This document shows, in pieces, positions 1-7,888 of a stretch of 23,220 nucleotides of DNA. The stretch's first letter is position 1; every line of letters starts with the position of its first letter. Under the pieces are notes generated by a model. The model was not told the DNA's origin, did not search any database, and worked only from the letters and a program-made list of their open reading frames with translations. The stretch spans positions 1-23,220 of the forward strand of contig JAWVYO010000033.1 of assembly GCA_033722675.1 (NCBI GenBank), written 5' to 3'. This DNA is from DATHYU01 sp033722675 (GTDB lineage: Bacteria > Actinomycetota > Acidimicrobiia > Spongiisociales > UBA11373). Position numbers and translations under genes: made by a program.

Positions 1-1386
1 GAAGACGTTGTTGGCCTGGCCGATCCGGTGGCGGCGCCCGCCGGCGACCACGTCGTCGAAGGGGCTGCCGGTGGCCACGAGGGCTCGCCCCTCGCTCCAC
101 GCCAGCAGGTCGGCCGGCGTCGCCTCGGCCTTCGAGGTCGGGTTCGACAGCGGCATGATCACCGGCCGATCCGTCGACGCCGCCATCGCCTTGACGATCG
201 GCTCGTCGAAGCGGCACGCCTGGCCGCACACCCCGATGAGCACGGTGGGACGGTAGGCCTCCACCACGGAGCCGAGCGCCATGTCGTCGGTGAGCCCGAT
301 CCGGCCGGCGGCCTCCCGATCGATCGCCGCCGCCCGCTTGCGGGCGACGAGCCCGGGACGGTCGGCGACGAGCGGACCGTGGCTGTCCATCACGACGAGA
401 CGATCGTCGCGGGCGTCGATGGTCGCGGCGAGCTGGGCGCGGATGCCGAGGCCCGCGGACCCCGCTCCCACCACGAGGATCCGCTGGCGGTCGAGGGATC
501 CGCCCGTGGCCCGCATGGCGCTCATGAGCCCGGCGACGACCACCGCAGCCGTTCCCTGGATGTCGTCGTTGAACGACGGGACGGTGCCCCGGTGGTCCTC
601 GAGGTTCCGGAACGACGTCGCGTTGGCGAAGTCCTCCCACTGGAGGAGGGCGTCGGGGAACACCTCGCCGATGGCGTGCACGAACTCCTCGACGAGCGAC
701 CAGTAGGGCTCACCCCGCTGCCGGGGACCGTGCCACCCCAGGTACATGGGGTCGTCGAGCAACTCCCGGTTCTCGGTCCCGACGTCGAGTGAGACCGGGA
801 GCGTGCGTCCCGGATGGATGCCCGCCGCCGCCGTGTAGAGGGCGAGCTTTCCGATGGGGATCCCCATGCCGCCGGCGCCCTGGTCGCCGATGCCGAGGAT
901 CCGTTCGTTGTCCGTGACCACCACGACCTCGACGTCCCGGCGCGCGGCGCGTCGCAGGATGCCGACGATGCCACCGCGGTCCTCGGGGGTGATGTAGACG
1001 CCGCGGGCGCGCCGGAAGATCCGGCTCCACGAGGCGCAGGCCTCGGCGACGGTCGGCGTGTAGACGAGGGGGACGATCTCGCGGAGGTTCTCGAGGACGA
1101 AACGGAAGAAGAGGGTCTCGTTGCGATCGTGGAGACCGGCCAGGTAGATGTGTCGTTCGAGCGGTGTCGACTTCGATCCGAGGGCGGTGGCGACGCGACG
1201 CAGCTGCTCGTCCATCGTCGACACGTGCGCCGGCAGGAAGCCTCCGAGGTCGAATGCCTCGCGCTCCGAGACCGAGAAGGCGGTCCCCTTGTTGAGGAGC
1301 GGCTCCTCCAGCAGCGCCCGACCCCGCAGGGAGACCGGCAGGTACATCTCCCCGGTGCGGGCGTCGATGGCGGGGCGGAAGCGCAT
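1..1386 (-). CDS. maeA: NAD-dependent malic enzyme, 3' end cut off by the window edge
   Basis: Oxidative decarboxylation of malate to pyruvate, linking the TCA cycle to pyruvate; cytoplasmic. The first 462 residues are visible, out of about 550 usual for the long NAD-type family. Seen: the catalytic Tyr in PLVYTPTVAEAC (Y109), the catalytic Lys in GIPIGKLALYTA (K180), metal ligands E251/D252 (QWEDFAN) and D275 (FNDDIQGTA), a dinucleotide-binding GAGSAG (307-312), and the late family motifs LSNPTSKAEA and GQANNVF right at the edge. The ATG at 1386 has GGAGG four bases upstream and a TACGGT hexamer further up. It is divergent from the DUF3105 gene. Cofactor preference is inferred from the family type only; NADP use cannot be excluded. 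Confidence 0.95.
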   Translation of the reverse strand, partial: MRFRPAIDARTGEMYLPVSLRGRALLEEPLLNKGTAFSVSEREAFDLGGFLPAHVSTMDEQLRRVATALGSKSTPLERHIYLAGLHDRNETLFFRFVLENLREIVPLVYTPTVAEACASWSRIFRRARGVYITPEDRGGIVGILRRAARRDVEVVVVTDNERILGIGDQGAGGMGIPIGKLALYTAAAGIHPGRTLPVSLDVGTENRELLDDPMYLGWHGPRQRGEPYWSLVEEFVHAIGEVFPDALLQWEDFANATSFRNLEDHRGTVPSFNDDIQGTAAVVVAGLMSAMRATGGSLDRQRILVVGAGSAGLGIRAQLAATIDARDDRLVVMDSHGPLVADRPGLVARKRAAAIDREAAGRIGLTDDMALGSVVEAYRPTVLIGVCGQACRFDEPIVKAMAASTDRPVIMPLSNPTSKAEATPADLLAWSEGRALVATGSPFDDVVAGGRRHRIGQANNVF

Positions 1387-1410
1387 GGGACCTCCAGGTG
1401 GATGTGCCCC

Positions 1411-1416
1411 ACCGTA
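1411..1416 (-). promoter_or_regulatory. Candidate -10 box (TACGGT) of the malic enzyme gene
   Basis: TACGGT read on the minus strand ends 24 bases before the ATG at 1386, giving a predicted leader of about 18 bases that contains the GGAGG ribosome binding site. No clear -35. It fits the TANNNT pattern seen before many genes here. Confidence 0.4.
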
Positions 1417-1476
1417 TGGACGTCCCGGGCGACGGGACCAGAGGAGGAGGTCACCGGCGTTGCCCGGTCCACCCCG

Positions 1477-1482
1477 TATGCT
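1477..1482 (+). promoter_or_regulatory. Candidate -10 box (TATGCT) giving a leaderless mRNA
   Basis: TATGCT is followed by eight bases and then the ATG at 1491. Transcription would start at or next to the A of the ATG, and no Shine-Dalgarno is present. This decides the start at 1491 over an in-frame ATG at 1398, which lies upstream of the hexamer. Confidence 0.45.
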
Positions 1483-1490
1483 GCCCCTCC

Positions 1491-2072
1491 ATGAGCAGCC
1501 GCAAGGGATCGAAGCAGGGCGGCAAGCGTCCGCCACGCCCCGCGTCGGAGGGACGCAGCCGCGTCGGCATCTACGTCGCCGCCGGCATCGGCGTCGTGGC
1601 CTTCATCGGGCTCGTGGCCTTCATCACGAGCGACATCGCCGAGAACCCCCAGGGCTCCGCGGATCCGCCGCCCGGCGTCGAGGTCGTGTCGATCGAGGCA
1701 CCGGCCCACACCGAGAACCCGGTCGCGTACTCGTCGACCCCCGGAGCGGGCGGGCCGCACCACCCCAGGTGGCTCACGTGTCAGGCCTACGACGAGCCGG
1801 TCATCGAGGAGATGGCGGTGCACACCCTCGAACACGGCGCCATCTGGATCGCCTACCAGCCGGACCTCCCCGAGGGCGACATCGAGGCGCTCGAGGGCCT
1901 CACCCGCAGCAGCCAGGTGATGTCGAGCCCCTACCCGGGCCTCGACGTGCCCGTCGTGCTCACCGCCTGGGCACGGCAGCTGCGGATGGACACCGTCGAC
2001 GTCGACGTCGCCGACCAGTTCATCCGGGCCTTCCGGGACGCCACCGCCCCCGAGGCGAACTCGAGCTGCTGA
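1491..2072 (+). CDS. DUF3105 family membrane-anchored protein
   Basis: 193 residues. A basic N-terminal stretch (1-24) precedes one hydrophobic helix (about 25-47), so the rest probably lies outside the membrane. The DUF3105 signature is clear: a GPHHP motif (88-92), an AYDEPV segment (99-104) and AVHTLEHGAIWIAY (109-122), with His residues H90, H91, H111 and H115. The family is widespread in actinobacteria; its function is not established, and a metal-binding role is only a guess from the histidines. I chose the ATG at 1491 because it follows a -10-like TATGCT and begins the basic stretch before the helix. The next gene follows after 17 bases, with its own -10-like hexamer between them. Confidence 0.85.
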   Translation: MSSRKGSKQGGKRPPRPASEGRSRVGIYVAAGIGVVAFIGLVAFITSDIAENPQGSADPPPGVEVVSIEAPAHTENPVAYSSTPGAGGPHHPRWLTCQAYDEPVIEEMAVHTLEHGAIWIAYQPDLPEGDIEALEGLTRSSQVMSSPYPGLDVPVVLTAWARQLRMDTVDVDVADQFIRAFRDATAPEANSSC

Positions 2073-2074
2073 TC

Positions 2075-2080
2075 TAGGCT
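2075..2080 (+). promoter_or_regulatory. Candidate -10 box (TAGGCT), leaderless
   Basis: TAGGCT lies three bases after the DUF3105 stop codon and nine bases before the ATG at 2090, with no Shine-Dalgarno between. This suggests that the two-gene unit 2090-3810 has its own leaderless transcript. Confidence 0.4.
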
Positions 2081-2089
2081 GGCGGGCTC

Positions 2090-3259
2090 ATGCGGCGCCG
2101 CCTCTCCATCCACCTCGTCGCCTGGGTCGTGGGCATCGCCGTCATCCGGGTGGGCGTCGTGCCTCCTGAGGTGTGCGGCCCCGACGCCGATGCGCCGGCC
2201 GTCGCCGCGTCGATCACCGGCGCGGTCGACTGGATCGTCGACAACCAGTTCGAGAGCGGGCGCTACACCTACGGCTACGACGCCACGACCGACGAGGTGA
2301 ACCCCGCGTACAACCCGGCGCGTCACGGAGGCGTGACGATGTCGCTCTATCAGACAGCCCTCTGGTTCGACGAGGGCGCGCTGGGGGCCGCCGATCGCGG
2401 GCTGGCGTACGTGCTCGACGAGATCGTCGAGCGCGACGGCTGGCTGGCCTGGCGTCCCGCCGGACAGGACATCCCCGTCGGCGCCAACGCCCTGCTGCTC
2501 GCCGGGCTCACCTATCGGCGCGAACTCACCGGCGACCCCCTCCACGACGATCTCATGCGGGGGATCGCCGGGTTCCTCGTGGCCCAGCAGCAGCCGGACG
2601 GCAGCGTGTTCGCCTACTACGACCCGCGCGTCGACGAGGTTCGGCCCGTGTACGGCCTGTTCGCCACCGGTGAGGCGTCGTGGGCCCTCGCCCGCATGGA
2701 GCGGCTGTTCCCCGGGGAGGGGTGGGGAGAAGCGGCGTCGGCGACGCTCACCTACATGGCGACCGAACGCGACCGCGTGGAGGGCCGGCTGACGCGCCTC
2801 CCCGACCACTGGGCGGCCTACACCCTGTCGGAGATGGATCCCGCAGACGTCACCGAGGTGCAGCGCGAGTACGCCCGGGACCTCGCAGGGTTCTTCGGCA
2901 TCCGGCTCCGCTTCGAGGCACAGCGGCGGGGCACCGGCTTGAACCTCCTGCTCCGGTGGTATCCGGGCCCCCCGGCGGGGGTCGGAACGGCGGGTGAGGG
3001 GATGGCGGCCCTGTGGCGACTGGCGCTGCGGGATCCGGGCCTGTCCGATCTCGTCCCCGCGATGGAGGAGCGGATCCTCTGCACGGCGGGCTTCTCGATC
3101 GACCGGCAGGTCGCCGGCGGGGCCGCCTCCGCCTACCCTCGCCCGGAACTCGCCGACGGCGCCTGGTTCTACCGGGGGTACACACAGATGGACGGACAGC
3201 AGCACGTGCTCTCGACGATGCTCGGGGCGTGGCAGGTCCTCGAGGAGCGGACCGGATGA
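2090..3259 (+). CDS. Exported or membrane-anchored protein with an alpha/alpha-toroid-like repeat pattern, function unknown
   Basis: 389 residues. A basic start and a hydrophobic segment at about 7-25 look like a signal anchor or signal peptide. The body carries spaced helical repeats with recurring patterns such as GRYTYGYD, ARHGGVTMSLYQTALW and WFYRGYTQMD, and short glycine/tryptophan turns. This resembles toroid folds of terpene-cyclase-like, C5-epimerase-like or lanthionine-cyclase-like proteins. I cannot identify catalytic residues of any of these families, so the fold is a guess and no reaction is assigned. The stop codon overlaps the start of the next gene as ATGA, so the two are probably translated together. 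Confidence 0.6.
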   Translation: MRRRLSIHLVAWVVGIAVIRVGVVPPEVCGPDADAPAVAASITGAVDWIVDNQFESGRYTYGYDATTDEVNPAYNPARHGGVTMSLYQTALWFDEGALGAADRGLAYVLDEIVERDGWLAWRPAGQDIPVGANALLLAGLTYRRELTGDPLHDDLMRGIAGFLVAQQQPDGSVFAYYDPRVDEVRPVYGLFATGEASWALARMERLFPGEGWGEAASATLTYMATERDRVEGRLTRLPDHWAAYTLSEMDPADVTEVQREYARDLAGFFGIRLRFEAQRRGTGLNLLLRWYPGPPAGVGTAGEGMAALWRLALRDPGLSDLVPAMEERILCTAGFSIDRQVAGGAASAYPRPELADGAWFYRGYTQMDGQQHVLSTMLGAWQVLEERTG

Positions 3260-3810
3260 ACGGACTCCTCCTGGGGCTGGCGCTCGTCGCCGCCGTGAAC
3301 CCGCCGCGGACCCGCACCGGGTTGCCGGAGACGACCACCGGCCGGGCCCGGCTTCCCGTCCTGCTCCTCGGGTCGGGCATCGCCCTCGCCGTGGTCGCCG
3401 GCCTGGCGTGGTGGTCGGGCCCGTTGCTCGACGCCCTCGACGTCTCTCCGGAGACGTTCCGGATCGCCGCCGGCCTCGTGGCCGGTATCGCCGGGCTCCG
3501 CTCGATCATCCGGACCTCGCCGGGTGCCGAACCCGAGCTGCCGGGTCTCCGGTCTGCCGTCTGGCCCGTGGCCTTCCCGCGCCTGGTGGCACCCGAGGTC
3601 GTGGCGCTCGCGATCACCGCCGGATCGGAGGACGGCGTCACGGGGACGGTCGCCGCCGCCGCCGTCGCGTTCGCCGCCCTCGCGGCCCTGGGCCCGCTGC
3701 GACGGGGCGCGGTCACCGACGGTGCCCTCCGGTGGGCCGGCGCCGTGCTCGGCATGGTGCTCGTCGTGATCGGCGCGGTCCTCATGATCGACGGGGTGCG
3801 CGAGGTCTGA
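3256..3810 (+). CDS. Small multi-pass membrane protein, possibly MarC-like
   Basis: 184 residues, mostly hydrophobic, with about five or six predicted membrane helices and short charged loops. Three segments recall MarC/UPF0056 proteins: an early NPP in AVNPPRTRTG, FRIAAGLVAGIAGLRSI in the middle, and PVAFPRLVAPEVVALAI later. The match is by eye only, and LysE-like exporters are an alternative. The ATG at 3256 overlaps the upstream stop codon (ATGA), so the start is well supported by coupling. Its association with the secreted toroid-like protein suggests a shared envelope role, which is inference. Confidence 0.6.
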   Translation: MNGLLLGLALVAAVNPPRTRTGLPETTTGRARLPVLLLGSGIALAVVAGLAWWSGPLLDALDVSPETFRIAAGLVAGIAGLRSIIRTSPGAEPELPGLRSAVWPVAFPRLVAPEVVALAITAGSEDGVTGTVAAAAVAFAALAALGPLRRGAVTDGALRWAGAVLGMVLVVIGAVLMIDGVREV

Positions 3811-3839
3811 CGGCCGACGCCGCCGGATCGCAGCCCTCC

Positions 3840-3845
3840 TAGCCT
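3840..3845 (+). promoter_or_regulatory. Candidate -10 box (TAGCCT) of the FabH-like gene
   Basis: TAGCCT ends 25 bases before the ATG at 3871, in the 60-base gap after the MarC-like gene. The predicted leader of about 18 bases includes an AAAGG ribosome binding site. No convincing -35. Confidence 0.4.
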
Positions 3846-3870
3846 GGCGATCGACGCAGAAAGGCGGACG

Positions 3871-4878
3871 ATGAGACGATCGCGGATCACGGGGCTCGGG
3901 ATGCATCTGCCCGAGCGGGTCGTCACGAACGACGAACTCACCGAGCACATGGAGACCTCCGACGAGTGGATCGTCCAGCGGTCGGGCATCAGGGAGCGAC
4001 GCTGGGCGGACCCCGACACCGCGACGAGCGATCTGGGCGTCGCCGCGGCGGAGGACGCCCTCGCGGACGCCGGGCTGGAGCCCGGCGACGTCGACATGAT
4101 CGTGTTCGCGACGCTCAGCCCGGACCACTACTTCCCCGGCGCCGCCTGCTTCCTCCAGGCGAAGATGGGCATGGGCGGCATCCCCGCCATCGACGTCCGA
4201 CAGCAGTGCACGGGGTTCGTCTACGGGCTGTCGCTGGCGGACGCCTACGTCCGGACGGGCATGGCGGACCGGGTGCTCGTCGTCGGTGCGGAGATCCACT
4301 CCAAGGGTCTCGACGTCTCGACGTCGGGGCGCGACGTCGCCGTCCTCTTCGGCGACGGCGCCGGCGCCGCCGTCGTCACGTCCACCGAGGTCTCCGATCC
4401 GGACACCGACGCCCACGTGCTGTCGTCACACCTCCACGCGGACGGCACCGGCGCGGAGGAGCTGTGGCTCCCCGCGCCGGGGATGGCGTACGACCGCTTC
4501 ATGACCCCCGACCAGATCGAGGCCGGGCTGCAGTATCCGCAGATGAACGGACGGACGGTCTACGTGAACGCCGTGAAGCGGATGTCGGAGGCCGTCGTCG
4601 AGGCGGCCGAGGCGAACGGTGTCGCCGTCGAGGACGTCGACCTGTTCCTGTTCCACCAGGCGAACCTGCGGATCAACCAGGCGGTGGCCAACCACCTCGG
4701 CATCGCCGACGACCGGGTCTTCAACACGATCGAGCGCTACGGGAACACCACCGCGGCGACGATCCCGATCGGGATGCACGAGGCCCGGGCGGCGGGAGCG
4801 CTCGAGCCGGGCATGCTGGTGATGCTCGCGGCCTTCGGCTCCGGATTCACCTGGGGATCGAACCTGCTCCGGTTCTGA
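3871..4878 (+). CDS. fabH: 3-oxoacyl-ACP synthase III (FabH-type thiolase-fold enzyme)
   Basis: 335 residues, the normal length for the family. The full Cys-His-Asn triad is visible: C113 in RQQCTGFVYGL, H262 in FLFHQANLRI and N292 in RYGNTTAATIP. The GDGAGAAVV segment (161-169) and the C-terminal GSGFTWGSNLLRF are also typical. Housekeeping FabH condenses acetyl-CoA with malonyl-ACP to start fatty acid synthesis. This copy stands alone, away from any fab operon, so it may be a paralogue with another acyl substrate (OleA-like or secondary metabolism). The ATG follows AAAGG. Its TGA directly abuts the stop codon of the convergent VanW gene. Confidence 0.9.
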   Translation: MRRSRITGLGMHLPERVVTNDELTEHMETSDEWIVQRSGIRERRWADPDTATSDLGVAAAEDALADAGLEPGDVDMIVFATLSPDHYFPGAACFLQAKMGMGGIPAIDVRQQCTGFVYGLSLADAYVRTGMADRVLVVGAEIHSKGLDVSTSGRDVAVLFGDGAGAAVVTSTEVSDPDTDAHVLSSHLHADGTGAEELWLPAPGMAYDRFMTPDQIEAGLQYPQMNGRTVYVNAVKRMSEAVVEAAEANGVAVEDVDLFLFHQANLRINQAVANHLGIADDRVFNTIERYGNTTAATIPIGMHEARAAGALEPGMLVMLAAFGSGFTWGSNLLRF

Positions 4879-6771
4879 TCAGGCTCCGTCGCCCCCGCCG
4901 TCGCCGCCTCCGCCTCCGCCGTCGCCGTCGCCCTCCTCGGGCTCCTCGACCTTGCAGGCGTCGCTGGTCGGACTCAGGCGGTCCCGCGTGCCCGGCGGGG
5001 CGTCGCAGGGATGGACGTCGATGATCTCGGGGTTGCCCCGGTAGCGGACGTCCCACGACTCGGTGGTGGTGGTGCCGTCGGGGTACGTGATGTCTCGGTA
5101 GTTCGTGACGCTCCAGCCGAAGCTGCCGTTCGATACCACGACCTGCTCGCCGCGGGCGACGTTCGGGTTGGCGTGGTAGACGGTGGGCGGCGACGACCAG
5201 CAGCACCGATCCGACAGGCGGGACTCGACGATCAGGCCGCCGTTGTCGCCGTAGATCTCGGCCGTGACCGACGTGTCGGTGTGGTTGGTCCGCACGACGA
5301 TCCAGTTCTCGGTGTTGTTCCGGAAGACGAGGTTCGGGCTGGGGAACCCGAGCGTCGCTTCGCGAGCCTCGGGATACCGGCTGAAGTAGATGGTGTGGGG
5401 CTGGTGCTCGATGTCCTCGAGCCCGGCGAAGAAGACGGCGTTGTAGAGCGTCGTGGTGAACTGGCTCGTTCCGCCGCCGATGTTGATCGGGTCGTCACAG
5501 CAGTAGACCTCGTTGCCGATGATCGCCCCGGCCGCCACGTAGCCCTTCGCCCGGGTGCGCTGGCCGACGATCTCGTTGAGGTCGAAGATGCCGCCCGGCG
5601 GGATCCAGGTGTCGTCGGCGGCGTCCGCGATGAGCTGGATGTTGATCACCCGGCTCTTGCAGCACTGGTAGAAGGTCGTGAACTCGGCGAGCTGTTCCTT
5701 GATGCCGAAGGCCTCGAGATCGGCGGTGGAGACGTCGGCTTCCTCGCCGGGGCGGTAGCCGAAGGTGGCGCGGCGATCCTCGGAGCCGGCAGCGATCTGC
5801 ACGGCCGCGGCGATGGTGGTGGGGTCGGGCTCGAACTCGGGGATCGACTCGACGAGGCGGACCTCGTTCTCCTCCTCGTCGATGATGAGCTCGCCGTCGA
5901 CGGGGGTGGTCGACACGAGCGAGCTGAGGGTTCCGGCGTGGGCGAGGATCGGCTCGCTGGCCAGGTAGACGGAGTACCGGGGGACGTCCCCCGAGTCGTC
6001 CCGGACGAGCCGGACGGCCTCCGCAATGACATCGGGCGGGAAGGTGAGGCGGGTGCCGTACTCCTCGTTGTAGAGCGTGACCGGTCCGTCGAGGTACTGC
6101 TCCACCTTCGCCTTGACGGCGTCGAGCTCGGCGGGGTCGACCGGCGGCTCGATCGGTACGGTCGGGAGTGCGATGGGCTCGCCGGACTCGTCCATGACGG
6201 CGGCGGTGAGGATCCGGGTGGCCTCCTCGCGGTCGACCGCGATGCCCGCCCGGGGGTAGTCGATCTCGACACGGCCGGCCTCGTACCGAACGTCGCCGAC
6301 GGTGGGCGCCTCCCGGATCTGCTCGGCGCCCCACCTGGCGACGACGGCGGCGATGTCCTCGGTCGAGAAGGTGTAGGGCAGATCGATCTCCACGGGCTCG
6401 GTTCCGCCGAAGCGATCGAACCACCAGCCGAGCTGGGTCCCGAGGCCGCCCTCGCGGCCGACCTGCATGGCCTCGGCCAGGATGGCCTGCTCGTCGACGT
6501 CGAAGCCGATCTCGGCCCGGCTGAGCGCGAACTCCTGTCCGAGGATGGTGACGGGGATCGTCGTCTCCAGCAGTTCGGTCTCGAGGTCCTGGAGGGCGGC
6601 GAGCGCGTCGCCCTCGCCGAGGCCACTGATGCGCACCCCGTGGACGCTGACGTCACCGAGGATCTCGCCGTCGTTCGTGGCGCGGTCCACCGCGAACACG
6701 ATGCCGACCATGAGGGCGAGCGAGACCGGCACGAGGAGGACGACGAGGGCGATCTTGAGGGGTCGTGACAT
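4879..6771 (-). CDS. VanW family cell-wall protein with peptidoglycan-binding-like repeats
   Basis: 630 residues. One N-terminal membrane helix (about 6-28) anchors it. Residues about 35-330 hold two copies of the repeat found in VanW/YoaR proteins (FALSRAEIGFDVDE near 81-94, RLTFPPDVI near 241-249). The VanW domain spans about 375-510, with GGGTSQFTTTLYNAVFFAG (432-450) and QPHTIYFSRYPEAREATLGFP (457-477). The usual GGGxCQ cysteine is Ser here, as I recall for many actinobacterial members, and three adjacent Cys-Cys pairs occur at 370-371, 424-425 and 523-524. A Gly/Asp-rich tail (614-630) ends the protein. I chose the ATG at 6771 because the helix follows at once; there is no Shine-Dalgarno. 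The family is tied to the cell envelope and, in some operons, to vancomycin resistance, but its biochemical role is unknown. Confidence 0.88.
   Translation of the reverse strand: MSRPLKIALVVLLVPVSLALMVGIVFAVDRATNDGEILGDVSVHGVRISGLGEGDALAALQDLETELLETTIPVTILGQEFALSRAEIGFDVDEQAILAEAMQVGREGGLGTQLGWWFDRFGGTEPVEIDLPYTFSTEDIAAVVARWGAEQIREAPTVGDVRYEAGRVEIDYPRAGIAVDREEATRILTAAVMDESGEPIALPTVPIEPPVDPAELDAVKAKVEQYLDGPVTLYNEEYGTRLTFPPDVIAEAVRLVRDDSGDVPRYSVYLASEPILAHAGTLSSLVSTTPVDGELIIDEEENEVRLVESIPEFEPDPTTIAAAVQIAAGSEDRRATFGYRPGEEADVSTADLEAFGIKEQLAEFTTFYQCCKSRVINIQLIADAADDTWIPPGGIFDLNEIVGQRTRAKGYVAAGAIIGNEVYCCDDPINIGGGTSQFTTTLYNAVFFAGLEDIEHQPHTIYFSRYPEAREATLGFPSPNLVFRNNTENWIVVRTNHTDTSVTAEIYGDNGGLIVESRLSDRCCWSSPPTVYHANPNVARGEQVVVSNGSFGWSVTNYRDITYPDGTTTTESWDVRYRGNPEIIDVHPCDAPPGTRDRLSPTSDACKVEEPEEGDGDGGGGGGDGGGDGA
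4882..4932 (-). repeat. Low-complexity Gly/Asp codon repeat at the VanW C-terminus
   Basis: The last 17 codons are nearly all Gly or Asp, ending GDGGGDGA. It is a simple GGN/GAC repeat prone to length change. It probably forms a flexible tail; acidic Gly-rich tails sometimes bind calcium, but no such motif is clear here. Confidence 0.75.
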
Positions 6772-6809
6772 GGGAGGGTTCAGCGGGCGGGGTTGTCGCT
6801 GGGCAGCGA

Positions 6810-6815
6810 AGTGTA
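6810..6815 (-). promoter_or_regulatory. Candidate -10 box (TACACT) of the VanW gene
   Basis: TACACT on the minus strand lies in the 67-base gap between the SGNH hydrolase stop and the VanW start, 38 bases before the ATG. It suggests VanW can be transcribed separately from the operon upstream. The -35 is weak. Confidence 0.4.
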
Positions 6816-6838
6816 CCCGGGCCATCGAATTGTGGAGC

Positions 6839-7423
6839 TCACCTCTCGGGACGTCGCGCGATCGCCTCGATGGCCGGACCGATCTCCTCGTCGACCCAGG
6901 CCCGATAGGCCTCGGGGGACGGATGGAGCCCGTCGTCGACCACCGAAGGTGGTCGATTCTGCCACACACGGGCGGGATCGGCGAGTCGATGGCCACGTTC
7001 GGTGGCGAGCCGGGCGATGGCGGCGTTCCAGCGGCCGACCGCCGCCGAGATGGCCGACCGGTCGCGGTCGGCGGCGAAGGGCGTCGTCGACCAATCGGGG
7101 ATCGTGAGGCACAGCACCCGATCAGGATCACCGCCGGCGAGTCGCGTGGCTCGGTCGAGGAGCGCCGACAGTGCTCCCTCGCGCTCGGTGGGCTCCGCCC
7201 CCTCGTACTGATCGTTGACGCCGACGAGCACCGTGACGACGTCGGCGGGCGCGGGTGCGACGTCGTCGACCGCTTCGGTCAGCTCTGCGACGGTCCACCC
7301 CGTGGCGGCGACGATCTCGACGTCGGCGCCGATGCGCCGCGCCGCCAGTGCCGGCCACGACTCGATGGTCGGGACGCCCTCGCCGATCGTGTAGCTGTCG
7401 CCGAGGCAGAGGAGTCGGGTCAC
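6839..7423 (-). CDS. SGNH/GDSL-type hydrolase
   Basis: 194 residues from a GTG start. All catalytic blocks are visible: nucleophile Ser10 in LGDSYTIGEG, a Gly in the segment after the first helix, N70 in VGVNDQYEG, and the D164-x-x-H167 pair in DDGLHPSPEAY. The fold is that of small esterases, lipases and acyl hydrolases; the substrate cannot be told from sequence. There is no signal peptide, so it is probably cytoplasmic. The GTG overlaps the upstream bcp stop as GTGA, which decides the start over longer in-frame readings into bcp and implies coupled translation. Confidence 0.88.
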   Translation of the reverse strand: MTRLLCLGDSYTIGEGVPTIESWPALAARRIGADVEIVAATGWTVAELTEAVDDVAPAPADVVTVLVGVNDQYEGAEPTEREGALSALLDRATRLAGGDPDRVLCLTIPDWSTTPFAADRDRSAISAAVGRWNAAIARLATERGHRLADPARVWQNRPPSVVDDGLHPSPEAYRAWVDEEIGPAIEAIARRPER

Positions 7424-7872
7424 CCCAGATCGCGCAGCAGGCGCTCCACATGGCCCGATGCCCGGACGTTGCGCCACGCCTCCTCGATCGTGCCGTCGCC
7501 TCCGATGACGAACGTCGACCGTATGAGCCCCTCGTACTCCCTGCCGTAGTTCTTCTTGGTCCCCCAGGCGCCGAAGGCCTCGGCGACGGCGTGGTCCGGA
7601 TCGGACAGGAGCCGGAAGGGGAGATCGTGCTCCTCGCGGAACTCGGCGAGCCGTTCCGGCTCGTCGGGGCTCACGCCGAGGATGCGATACCCGGCCTCGG
7701 CGAAGCGATCGTGGTCGTCGCGGAAGTCGCAGGCCTGGGTGGTGCATCCGGGCGTGAAGGCGGCGGGATAGAAATAGAGGACGGTGGGTCCTCCGCCGAG
7801 GTCCGACAGGGAGACGGTCGTGCCGTCGTCGGCGGTGAGTGTGAAATCGGGTGCCGGATCTCCGACGTCCAT
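7420..7872 (-). CDS. bcp: Thioredoxin-dependent peroxiredoxin, Bcp/PrxQ type
   Basis: 150 residues, full length. It reduces hydrogen peroxide and organic hydroperoxides using thioredoxin as electron donor, in the cytoplasm. The peroxidatic Cys43 and the resolving Cys48, five residues apart, sit in FTPGCTTQACDF, the hallmark of the PrxQ alpha2-helix type. YFYPAAFTPGC and the later GVSPDEPERLAEF and FRLLSDPD segments are also typical. A GGAGGA ribosome binding site lies seven bases before the ATG. It follows rlmN after 16 bases and overlaps the SGNH hydrolase by four. Confidence 0.95.
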   Translation of the reverse strand: MDVGDPAPDFTLTADDGTTVSLSDLGGGPTVLYFYPAAFTPGCTTQACDFRDDHDRFAEAGYRILGVSPDEPERLAEFREEHDLPFRLLSDPDHAVAEAFGAWGTKKNYGREYEGLIRSTFVIGGDGTIEEAWRNVRASGHVERLLRDLG

Positions 7873-7888
7873 CGGTCTTCCTCCTGTG

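Noticed and set aside
1398..1490. N-terminal extension of the DUF3105 protein from an ATG at 1398.
   Set aside because: It crosses the -10-like TATGCT at 1477 and does not look like protein of the family; the ATG at 1491 fits a leaderless start.
5011..6768. Long plus-strand open frame opposite the VanW gene.
   Set aside because: Composition is Val/Asp/Gly/Arg-rich antisense of a clearly conserved protein; no family motif or ribosome binding site.
6772..7131. Longer VanW protein starting at 7131.
   Set aside because: The extra 120 residues are antisense-like frame inside the SGNH hydrolase gene; the membrane helix directly after the ATG at 6771 is the natural N-terminus.
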